The notes below the pieces were generated by a model. The model was not told where the DNA came from, made no database searches, and saw nothing but the letters and a program-made list of their open reading frames with translations. 64,000 bases of DNA from Chryseobacterium caseinilyticum (lineage in GTDB: Bacteria; Bacteroidota; Bacteroidia; Flavobacteriales; Weeksellaceae): assembly GCF_014837145.1 (NCBI RefSeq), contig NZ_JACYFS010000003.1:163494-227493 (forward strand). Direction: 5' to 3'. The position numbers and the translations under genes are program-made. Below, piece after piece: positions 17,610-25,062 of this stretch (position 1 is its first letter; each line of letters starts with the position of its first letter).

Positions 17610-17990
17610 ATGGAATTACAAGGTACGGTAAAGAAAATCTCTGAAGTTCAGTCTTTTGCAAGTGGTTTTCAGAAAAGAGAAATGGTGATTTTGACGCAGG
17701 AGCAGTATCCGCAGCCAATCAACATCGAATTTTTGCAGGATAAGATCAATTTGCTTGATAATGTTTCTGAAGGTGAAAATGTGAAAGTGGGAATCAACAT
17801 CAGAGGTAGAGAATGGGTCTCTCCACAAGGCGAAACTAAATATTTCAACTCTATTACAGGATGGAGAGTTGAAAAGGTAATGGATAACAACAGCGCAGAG
17901 CCTACGCATGCAACACCAAGCCAGTCTGCATCGCCAGCTGCTTCTAATGCAAACCCTTTTGAGGAAGAAGACGACGATCTTCCTTTCTAA
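17610..17990 (+). CDS. DUF3127 OB-fold, SSB-like protein
   Basis: The 126-residue protein has a small beta-rich N-terminal domain (about 1-90, with NISVEF-like strands and a REW/Y segment) of the DUF3127 family common in Bacteroidota. A Ser/Ala/Pro-rich linker follows, then an acidic tail ending DDDLPF (121-126). That tail is nearly identical to the DDDIPF tip by which single-stranded DNA-binding proteins recruit partners. I infer an OB-fold nucleic-acid-binding protein that uses the SSB-type docking tip. It is a free-standing gene before aat. Function is not established. Confidence 0.85.
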   Translation: MELQGTVKKISEVQSFASGFQKREMVILTQEQYPQPINIEFLQDKINLLDNVSEGENVKVGINIRGREWVSPQGETKYFNSITGWRVEKVMDNNSAEPTHATPSQSASPAASNANPFEEEDDDLPF

Positions 17991-18050
17991 TCGAAATCTA
18001 AAATCAAAATACAATCCTGCTTTCCGAAAAAAAGTGGGATTTTTTGTCTT

Positions 18051-18701
18051 ATGGTAAAACTTGATCCCAAAGAAATAACTTTTCCTGACCCGGAATTTTA
18101 CGATGGCCACGAAGGTATTATCGCTTACGGCGGCGACCTGTCGGCAGACCGTGTGTGGTTTGCCTATCAAAACGGTATTTTTCCGTGGTTTAATCCGGAT
18201 GAAGAGATTCTCTGGTGGTGTCCCGATCCGAGATTTGTACTTTTTCCCGAAGAAGTAAAAATTTCAAAGTCGATGAAGAAAATTTTAGACAGGAACATTT
18301 TCACATTCACCGAAAATCAATGTTTTGAAGAAGTTATCCGGAACTGTCAGCAGACAGCGAGAAAAGATCAGGACGGAACGTGGCTTTCAGAAGAACTTAT
18401 TCAGGTTTTTCTGCAATTTCACAGGTATGGTTTGGCAAAAAGTATTGAAGTTTGGCAAAATGACGAATTGGTTGGAGGATTCTATGGTTTGAAAATCGGA
18501 AATGTTTTCTGTGGCGAAAGCATGTTCAGCAAAGTGAGTAATGCTTCAAAAGCAGGTTTTATAACGTTTGTAGAGAAAAATAAAGATTCTCTCACGCTTA
18601 TCGACTGTCAGTCTCACACACCTCACCTTGAAAGTCTTGGAGCACGGATGATTGCCAAAAAAGATTTTTTACATATTTTAAAGGATAATTATCAGATTTA
18701 A
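18051..18701 (+). CDS. aat: Leucyl/phenylalanyl-tRNA--protein transferase
   Basis: The 216-residue protein has the family signatures in order: FPDPEF near residue 11, the GDLS and NGIFPWF motif (about 28-47), WWCPDPRFVL (55-64), and a C-terminal GNAT-like half with GGFYGLKIG-x-x-FCGESMFS. It transfers Leu or Phe from aminoacyl-tRNA to proteins with N-terminal Lys/Arg, marking them for ClpS/ClpAP (N-degron pathway). Full length for the family. The sirtuin gene begins five bases after its stop, suggesting co-transcription. Confidence 0.95.
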   Translation: MVKLDPKEITFPDPEFYDGHEGIIAYGGDLSADRVWFAYQNGIFPWFNPDEEILWWCPDPRFVLFPEEVKISKSMKKILDRNIFTFTENQCFEEVIRNCQQTARKDQDGTWLSEELIQVFLQFHRYGLAKSIEVWQNDELVGGFYGLKIGNVFCGESMFSKVSNASKAGFITFVEKNKDSLTLIDCQSHTPHLESLGARMIAKKDFLHILKDNYQI

Positions 18702-18706
18702 AACCG

Positions 18707-19390
18707 ATGAAACTCACCATTTTAAGCGGAGCCGGAATCAGCGCTGAGAGCGGAATTAAAACCTTTAGAGACGGCGACGGGCTTTGGGAAAACCACAGCA
18801 TCACAGACGTTGCAAGTCCGGAAGGATGGCGGAAAAACAGAGCATTAGTTCTTGATTTTTACAACCAGAGACGCCGTCAGCTGCATGAAGTAGAACCCAA
18901 CGAGGCTCATAAATTGCTTGCAGAACTGGAAAAGTATTTTGAATTACAAATTATCACTCAAAACATAGACGACCTCCACGAAAGATCAGGTTCTACAAAT
19001 ATCACTCATCTTCATGGCGAACTATTTAAATCCTGCTCGTGCAACAACAAAAATCTGATTTACGAGCAGAAAAAGGACATCAACATTGGCGACAAAGCGG
19101 AAGACGGAGCTCAGCTCAGACCTTTTATCGTTTGGTTTGGCGAAGAAGTTCCTATGATGGAAAAAGCAAACAAGCTCGCCCGTGAGGCCGATATTTTCCT
19201 TGTTATTGGAACATCTCTTCAAGTCTATCCAGCCGCAGGATTGGTTCATGAGATTAAAGATGACTGTTTACTGATTGTTGTGAATCCCAACGAAACCAAT
19301 TTCGGTTACGGGCAAAGAGCTGTTATGATGAAAGAGACTGCGACTCAGGGAATGAAGCTGTTGTTTGACAAACTTGTGGATTTGGCTTGA
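18707..19390 (+). CDS. cobB: Sirtuin NAD-dependent deacylase
   Basis: The 227-residue protein contains GAGIS (8-12), QNID (85-88) and the catalytic histidine in HLHGE (H103). Tyr52 and Arg55 in FYNQR match the class III (Sirt5/CobB-type) pair that accommodates succinyl or malonyl lysine, so it may remove acidic acyl groups. The usual two CxxC zinc pairs are eroded: only CSC (110-112) remains. It consumes NAD and releases O-acyl-ADP-ribose and nicotinamide. It follows aat closely and precedes a DUF6794 gene and KptA, another NAD-dependent enzyme. Confidence 0.93.
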   Translation: MKLTILSGAGISAESGIKTFRDGDGLWENHSITDVASPEGWRKNRALVLDFYNQRRRQLHEVEPNEAHKLLAELEKYFELQIITQNIDDLHERSGSTNITHLHGELFKSCSCNNKNLIYEQKKDINIGDKAEDGAQLRPFIVWFGEEVPMMEKANKLAREADIFLVIGTSLQVYPAAGLVHEIKDDCLLIVVNPNETNFGYGQRAVMMKETATQGMKLLFDKLVDLA

Positions 19391-19423
19391 AAACTTTTAA
19401 AATTAAATTTTCAGAAAGAAAAT

Positions 19424-20572
19424 ATGAATTTATACAAATTTGTTTCTGCAAAAGAACTGCTGGAACTGGGAGATAAAAATTTCAAAGAATTTTCTCCTGA
19501 CTTTTCTCTCTGTTTTTATTTAAACACTACAAAGAATCAGATTAGTGATAAGAATTTAGTTTTTCTGGTGACTTGTGAAATTCCTGAAAATAACGTTTTT
19601 AATGAAATAATTGAAAAAAAAGACCATTTTTTTATCGATTCTGAAAATCTGCCAACTTTTAATCAACTTTTTGACAGAATTAAAATCATTGATGTACTCA
19701 CAGAAAAGATAGACGATGCAGATGATAATTTAAAAAATTGTGTAGGGCGTCAGGGTAGTTTTCTAAAAGAACGGCTTGAGGAATTTCTAAATACCAATGA
19801 CAGAAATATCATTTCTTATGATGATTATTTTAATGATCTGGAGAGTGAAAACTTTGCTTATAATCCTGATCAGGTTTCAGATTCGGAAGAAGAATTTGAA
19901 AAGATTAAGAATGAGATCGAAGAATCAGCTGGCATTTTAGAGAGAAAGAAAGAGAAAACAGTTCATATAGAGACAATTAAGGAAGCAATAGATTTTTTAA
20001 TCACTGAAGATTTGGATGATGAGAGTATTAAAAATCTTAAAAATAAATCACTCGCTTCACGATTGGGATATTTTGGAGGTGATATAGATTTTCATTTTGG
20101 CTACGGAATGTATCTTCGTAACCTTTTCTTTTATAAAAACAATAATCATAAATTTTTAAATGACATAAAAAACGCTCATCACTTTGTTGATGAAGGTGAA
20201 TTAGGTGAAGGAATTATTTATGATTTATTATGGCGGAAACTAAACAATTGTGAAACAACATGTGAAAATATTAAAAAAATAAAAGACATTGAGAAACAAT
20301 TTCAGGATGATTCTAAAACTGAATCTTTCCACATTTTTTATGATAAATTAAAACTTCTATCTTATAACTTTACTGCAGAAGAAATTAAAAAATATTTGGA
20401 GTTGAATAGCAAAATGGAAGACGATGATGAAAATTTTGAAGAATCGTACTATCAACAAAAAGCGTTATTGGCAAGACTGAATGAAGAAGAAAGAAAAATA
20501 TTTGAAAAATTAAAACAGAATTATTTTAGCATTCAAAACATTTTCAACAAATTAAACACAAAACATGAATGA
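19424..20572 (+). CDS. DUF6794-domain protein upstream of KptA
   Basis: The 382-residue acidic protein has a recognisable segment at about 185-265: an AIDFL helix, then FHFGYGMYLRNLFF and an EGIIYDLLWRKL helix. This pattern fits the DUF6794 family (His-Phe-Gly-x-Gly-Met-x-x-Arg-Asn). The N-terminal 180 residues and the helical C-terminal 110 residues are unfamiliar. It starts 33 bases after the sirtuin gene and overlaps kptA by eight bases, so it is coupled to an RNA 2'-phosphotransferase. Its function is unknown. Confidence 0.75.
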   Translation: MNLYKFVSAKELLELGDKNFKEFSPDFSLCFYLNTTKNQISDKNLVFLVTCEIPENNVFNEIIEKKDHFFIDSENLPTFNQLFDRIKIIDVLTEKIDDADDNLKNCVGRQGSFLKERLEEFLNTNDRNIISYDDYFNDLESENFAYNPDQVSDSEEEFEKIKNEIEESAGILERKKEKTVHIETIKEAIDFLITEDLDDESIKNLKNKSLASRLGYFGGDIDFHFGYGMYLRNLFFYKNNNHKFLNDIKNAHHFVDEGELGEGIIYDLLWRKLNNCETTCENIKKIKDIEKQFQDDSKTESFHIFYDKLKLLSYNFTAEEIKKYLELNSKMEDDDENFEESYYQQKALLARLNEEERKIFEKLKQNYFSIQNIFNKLNTKHE

Positions 20573-21113
20573 ACAACACAAGAAAAAAACAAGCAAATTC
20601 CTCAGCTATGTTCTCCGGCATCATCCTGAATTGATTGGTTTACATTTAGATGAAAACGGCTGGGCAAATGTGGAGGAATTCATTGTAAAATCAACCAATG
20701 GCAGTCATGGTTTTACTTTCGAAGAACTCAGTGACATCGTGGAAACCAATGACAAAAAACGCTTTGTTTTTAATGAAGATCACACCAGAATCAGAGCCAA
20801 TCAAGGGCATTCGGTCGGGATTGATTTAAATTTAAAACCTCAGCTGCCTGCTGAATTTCTTTATCACGGAACGGCTCAGTCAAATGTTAATTCAATTTTA
20901 GAAAACGGCATTGAAAAGAGGAGCCGCCAGCACGTTCACTTAAGTTTAGACAGAGAAACCGCAACAAAAGTCGGAATGCGTCACGGAAAACCTGTAATTT
21001 TAACCATTAAAACAAAAGAAATGTCTGAAGACGGCATTCCTTTTTATCTCTCAGAAAACGGAGTCTGGCTGACGGATTTTGTGGATGTGAAATATATTTC
21101 AAAGGATATATAA
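20565..21113 (+). CDS. kptA: RNA 2'-phosphotransferase (Tpt1/KptA)
   Basis: The 182-residue protein has the N-terminal winged-helix part with SKFLSYVLRHHPE (basic RHH at 18-20) and the C-terminal ADP-ribosyltransferase-like part with LYHGTAQ, RQHVHLS and GIPFYLSENGVWLT. Tpt1 removes an internal RNA 2'-phosphate by transferring it to NAD, giving ADP-ribose 1''-2''-cyclic phosphate. Bacteria lack the tRNA splicing that needs this in fungi, so the bacterial role (RNA repair or RNA 5' ADP-ribosylation) is open. It overlaps the upstream DUF6794 gene by eight bases. Confidence 0.93.
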   Translation: MNEQHKKKTSKFLSYVLRHHPELIGLHLDENGWANVEEFIVKSTNGSHGFTFEELSDIVETNDKKRFVFNEDHTRIRANQGHSVGIDLNLKPQLPAEFLYHGTAQSNVNSILENGIEKRSRQHVHLSLDRETATKVGMRHGKPVILTIKTKEMSEDGIPFYLSENGVWLTDFVDVKYISKDI

Positions 21114-21146
21114 AATTTCCCATCCGACTTACTACAAAATATTTAA

Positions 21147-21899
21147 ATGAAAAGAACTTTAGCCATTGGCGACATTCACGGAGGATTTAAGGCCTTAAAA
21201 CAGGTTTTGGAAAGAGCAGAAGTTACAGAAAATGATAAACTGATTTTTCTTGGAGATTACGTCGACGGCTGGAGCGAGTCTGCTCAGATTATTCATTTTC
21301 TGATGGAACTTTCGCAAAAACAGGAATGTGTTTTCATTAAAGGAAATCACGATGCGTGGGCTGAAGAATGGCTTTCGTTTGGCTCTGAGCCCGCTGTTTG
21401 GCTAAACAATGGAGGACAGAGTACAGTCGACAGTTATGTGGATTATTCTTTAGATAAGATTGAATCACATCTTGAGTTTTTTCAGAATATGAAAAACTAT
21501 TATGTAGACGAAGACAACAGACTCTTTATTCATGCAGGTTACACTTCAATTGATGGTCCGGAGGCTGAAATGTATACTGCAGACAGCCGTTGGGACAGAA
21601 CACTTTGGGAAGCAGCCATCACAATGGACAAAAAGCTGAAGGAAAATCCTGATTTATTCCCTAAAAAATTACTGCTTTTTAAAGAAATTTTTATCGGTCA
21701 CACGCATACTTTACATTTAGGAATTACAGAACCTGTAAAAAAAAGCAATGTGTGGAATCTTGATACAGGCGCAGCTTTTACAGGAGCGCTCTCGATCATG
21801 GATGTTGACACAAAAGAATTTTGGCAGAGCGAACCGCTTACCATTTTATATCCAGAAGAAAGAGGTAGAAACCGTCAAAAGGTTAAACTAAAAATTTAA
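21147..21899 (+). CDS. PPP-family metallophosphatase
   Basis: The 250-residue protein has the calcineurin-like metal-binding motifs GDIHG (8-12), GDYVDG (36-41) and GNHD (66-69), and later a GHTHTL segment with the last metal-binding histidine. It is the size of bacterial serine/threonine phosphatases PrpA/PphA and of diadenosine tetraphosphatase relatives. Protein, nucleotide or RNA-terminal phosphates are all possible substrates. It follows kptA by 33 bases in the same direction, so a link to RNA or ADP-ribose phosphate processing is conceivable. Confidence 0.88.
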   Translation: MKRTLAIGDIHGGFKALKQVLERAEVTENDKLIFLGDYVDGWSESAQIIHFLMELSQKQECVFIKGNHDAWAEEWLSFGSEPAVWLNNGGQSTVDSYVDYSLDKIESHLEFFQNMKNYYVDEDNRLFIHAGYTSIDGPEAEMYTADSRWDRTLWEAAITMDKKLKENPDLFPKKLLLFKEIFIGHTHTLHLGITEPVKKSNVWNLDTGAAFTGALSIMDVDTKEFWQSEPLTILYPEERGRNRQKVKLKI

Positions 21900-21961
21900 A
21901 GTATAAGTTTAATCAATTTTAATCTTCTTTAAATGACTGGCAATTCCAAACCAATGAATTT

Positions 21962-23686
21962 ATGAAACCTACACATCTCCTCTTTTTACTGATTTCCTCT
22001 TTCATTTTCTCTCAGAATCAGTATCAGACTCCTTTCGAAAAGGGTAACGGAAATAAAACGGCAACCTATGAGGAAATGAATAATTTCTATGAGAACCTTG
22101 CAAAAAATTTCAACACTATTCAATATCTTCAAAAAGGTGTAGACGATAATGGAAAACCAATCTATGTCGTAGTTTACAATCCTTTTAATGAGAAAGATTT
22201 TGAAAAATTGCGAAAGGAAAAAGCCGTTCTCTTTATCAACAACGGAATTCATCCAGGCGAGCCCGACGGAATCGATGCGACCATGATACTGATGCGGGAT
22301 TTAGCATTAAAAAAAATTAAAACTCCTGAAAATTTTGTCATCGCCGCAATTTCTGCCTACAACATCAGCGGGATGCTGAACCGTGGAGCGTTTTCAAGAG
22401 CCAACCAAAACGGTCCAGAGAAATATGGTTTCAGAGGAAATGCACGAAATTTAGACCTCAACAGAGATTTCGTCAAGGCTGATTCTAAAAACGCAAAAAG
22501 CTTTCAGGAACTTTTCCAGTGGCTGAAACCGGATGTTTTTATTGACAATCACGTGAGCAACGGGGCAGATTATCAGTATACTTTTACTTATATTTCTACT
22601 TTCAAAGAGCGTTTGGGGAAAGTTTTAGGTGAATATTTTTACAATGATTTTCAGGCTAAAAATTTACTGGATTTAAAAAAGCTTGGTTACGAAAGCACAC
22701 CATACGTCAATATCCACGGTGATGTTCCCGATATTGGATTTGCTGCTTTTGAAGATACTCCAAGATATTCGACTGGCTATGCTTCGCTTTTCAACACTTT
22801 GGCCACGATGCCTGAAACGCATATGCTGAAACCTTATGACAAACGCGTGGATGCGACTTACAAATACATGCTTGTGAATCTTCAGAATTTAGACAAAGAT
22901 TATCTTAAAATCAAGCGACTGAGACTTGAAAATCTGAAACATTACAAAGCCGGGCAACAGTATGGCATCCGCTGGAAAATAGATTCCACACAATATTCAA
23001 CCATGAATTTTAAAGGTTTTGAAGGAAAATATAAACCAAGCGAAATTTCGGGGAAGCCTAGGTTGTATTATGACAGAAACAAACCTTTCACAAAAGAGAT
23101 AAAACTTTTTACAACAGCGATTCCTACCGGCTACATTACCATTCCGGAGTATTATGTAATTCCACAGTCGCAATACCGGGTGATTGAAGAATTAAAGAGA
23201 AATCAGATCCACATGAAACTGATCCGAAAAGACAGTGCAATCGCCGTAGAATCTTATAAAATTGATGATTTTAAAACCGTTAAAAATCCAGCAGAAGGCC
23301 ATTATCTGCATTACGACACCAAAGTTTCTCGTTCAGATAAAAAAATAACGTTTCAAGCGGGAGATTATCTCGTTTCAACCCAACAGTTTGGTGTAAAGTA
23401 TATTATTGAAACACTGGAACCGGAAGCCAAAGATTCATTCTTCAACTGGAATTTCTTCGACGGAATTCTATCTCAGAAAGAATATTTTTCAGCTTACATT
23501 TTTGAAGATACCGCTGCAGAACTGTTGAAAAAAGAGAAAGATTTAAAACAGAAATTTGAAGCTAAAAAAGCCTCAGACAAAGAATTTTCCACCGACGGAG
23601 CGGCACAGATCGACTGGATTTACCGGAACTCTCCGTATTTCGAGGAAAAAACTTTCAGGCAATATCCTATCTACAGAATTCTGTAA
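21962..23686 (+). CDS. M14-family zinc carboxypeptidase, secreted
   Basis: The 574-residue precursor starts with a signal peptide (to about residue 17). Zinc ligands fit HPGE (97-100) and the histidine of DNH (195-197); DLNRD (165-169) is the substrate carboxylate-binding region. It would be an exported peptidase acting on oligopeptides in the periplasm or outside. The C-terminal ~250 residues form an additional domain usual in this Bacteroidota group. It stands alone, with a bidirectional terminator directly after it. Confidence 0.88.
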   Translation: MKPTHLLFLLISSFIFSQNQYQTPFEKGNGNKTATYEEMNNFYENLAKNFNTIQYLQKGVDDNGKPIYVVVYNPFNEKDFEKLRKEKAVLFINNGIHPGEPDGIDATMILMRDLALKKIKTPENFVIAAISAYNISGMLNRGAFSRANQNGPEKYGFRGNARNLDLNRDFVKADSKNAKSFQELFQWLKPDVFIDNHVSNGADYQYTFTYISTFKERLGKVLGEYFYNDFQAKNLLDLKKLGYESTPYVNIHGDVPDIGFAAFEDTPRYSTGYASLFNTLATMPETHMLKPYDKRVDATYKYMLVNLQNLDKDYLKIKRLRLENLKHYKAGQQYGIRWKIDSTQYSTMNFKGFEGKYKPSEISGKPRLYYDRNKPFTKEIKLFTTAIPTGYITIPEYYVIPQSQYRVIEELKRNQIHMKLIRKDSAIAVESYKIDDFKTVKNPAEGHYLHYDTKVSRSDKKITFQAGDYLVSTQQFGVKYIIETLEPEAKDSFFNWNFFDGILSQKEYFSAYIFEDTAAELLKKEKDLKQKFEAKKASDKEFSTDGAAQIDWIYRNSPYFEEKTFRQYPIYRIL

Positions 23687-23687
23687 A

Positions 23688-23721
23688 CAAAAAAGACGCT
23701 TCAGCTGAAACGTCTTTTTTC
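23688..23721. terminator. Bidirectional terminator between convergent genes
   Basis: A near-perfect hairpin has A-tract and T-tract flanks: AAAAAGACG (23690-23698) pairs with CGTCTTTTTT (23711-23720) around a TTCAGCTGAA palindrome. It serves the M14 peptidase on the + strand and the cupin gene on the - strand. Confidence 0.85.
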
Positions 23722-24605
23722 TATCTTTTAGGTAACCCTTTTTTTAAAGCTAATTCGGCTCTGGCTACGGCTTTACGCTCCTTCCAGTCCATATATTTCT
23801 TTTTAAAATTCTTCTTCATCACATCATCAAACTTCCTTTGAACAGTAAGATTCCAAAGCGACTGCGCTTTTACCGCCCACGATTTGTCCCACGCTCTGAG
23901 CGAGATTGAGAAGCTTCCGTCGAGGTATTTCATCCAGTGCCACCATCCCGTCGGCATAAACAAGGTATCGCCGTGCTCGAGGAAGCATTCGATTCCTTCC
24001 ACTCCATCCAAAGCGGGAAATTTAGCAAAATCAGGATTGGCAATATCGTAGTCTTCCAGTGCGTAGGTAGCATAAGGAAGTTTATACAATCTCTGTTTCC
24101 ATTTGTTTTCAAAAAGAAGAACGTGTTTTCTTCCGTTAAAATGGGTATGAAAAATATGGGCTAAATCTATATCGTAATGTAAAAACGTTACCGAACCTTT
24201 CCCTCCGAAAAACATCCCGGGATATTTATCCAGAAATCCACCCATCAATTCTTTTGGTGGAATATAATCGTCCAGCAACTTTTTTGCCTGCTTGATAGGA
24301 TCAAAAAAGAAAATCCTCAAATCTGTAGGTTCCCTTTGTATAAGATCAATATAATCTGCAAACTTCATTTTGGTCGTCGGCGTATTGATTGGTGCAGCAG
24401 GATCAGCCTTTTTCGAATCGTATAACGGAACTTCCACATCGCCTACCGCTTCCTTCACATACTCCATTGTCCATTTTTGGTAAGCCGGCCATTTTCTTGC
24501 CATATTCTTTATGACAACCGGTTTTCTTGGCTTTAAGTATTTTTCAATAAAATCTTCCTGAGTAATATCGTCTACAACATCAATCGGCTTTAAGATAACT
24601 CCCAT
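23721..24605 (-). CDS. Cupin-like (JmjC/Cupin_8) oxygenase-type protein
   Basis: The 294-residue cytoplasmic protein has a jelly-roll segment with FLHYDIDLAH (H143 and D145 as Fe(II) ligand pair), then GRKHVLLF for 2-oxoglutarate binding and a late PTGWWHWM region with the third histidine. This is the layout of cupin-like JmjC hydroxylases (PF13621) that hydroxylate proteins or small molecules. The substrate is unknown. A TAnnTTTG element lies 22 bases upstream of its start. Confidence 0.87.
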   Translation of the reverse strand: MGVILKPIDVVDDITQEDFIEKYLKPRKPVVIKNMARKWPAYQKWTMEYVKEAVGDVEVPLYDSKKADPAAPINTPTTKMKFADYIDLIQREPTDLRIFFFDPIKQAKKLLDDYIPPKELMGGFLDKYPGMFFGGKGSVTFLHYDIDLAHIFHTHFNGRKHVLLFENKWKQRLYKLPYATYALEDYDIANPDFAKFPALDGVEGIECFLEHGDTLFMPTGWWHWMKYLDGSFSISLRAWDKSWAVKAQSLWNLTVQRKFDDVMKKNFKKKYMDWKERKAVARAELALKKGLPKR

Positions 24606-25062
24606 TTTTTAAAAAAATTAATGTTACAAAATTATTAAATAAATGCATATGCAGACGAAATAAAGATTTTTTTAATCTATGATGTTCATCACATTTAATT
24701 TAGAATCGGTAAAAATATCTTTTTTTTGTTTTCAAAACTGAAATGTGTAATTCAGTTAATTCGGAATATTCTCAAAAATTCTGTACTGCTTTTAGCAGTT
24801 CTGATTTTCCTTTGTCTTAAAAACTTTCCGCATCACAGATTCCAGTCAACAGAAAGTGAATTTTAATACCGTTCCTGATCGCTTTTCTTTTCACTTGTGA
24901 ACTGTGTTTTAACTATTTCAAAAAAATTATATCTCTATGAGTAGTAACAAATCCTGATTCTTTTAAACTAATAGTTCAAATAATAAATTCCGAAATCATT
25001 TTGTCCTGAATTTTCAGGATTAAAAAACGGTTTTAAGAAATTAAAAAAATAAATAACTTGAT
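24606..25062. other. Divergent promoter region
   Basis: No gene is seen in these 457 bases between the divergent cupin and outer-membrane protein genes. A - strand TAATTTTG (24627-24634) is a good -7 element for the cupin gene. A 16-bp palindrome, TCCTGAATTTTCAGGA (25004-25019), lies about 45 bases before the outer-membrane gene and may be an operator. Confidence 0.5.
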
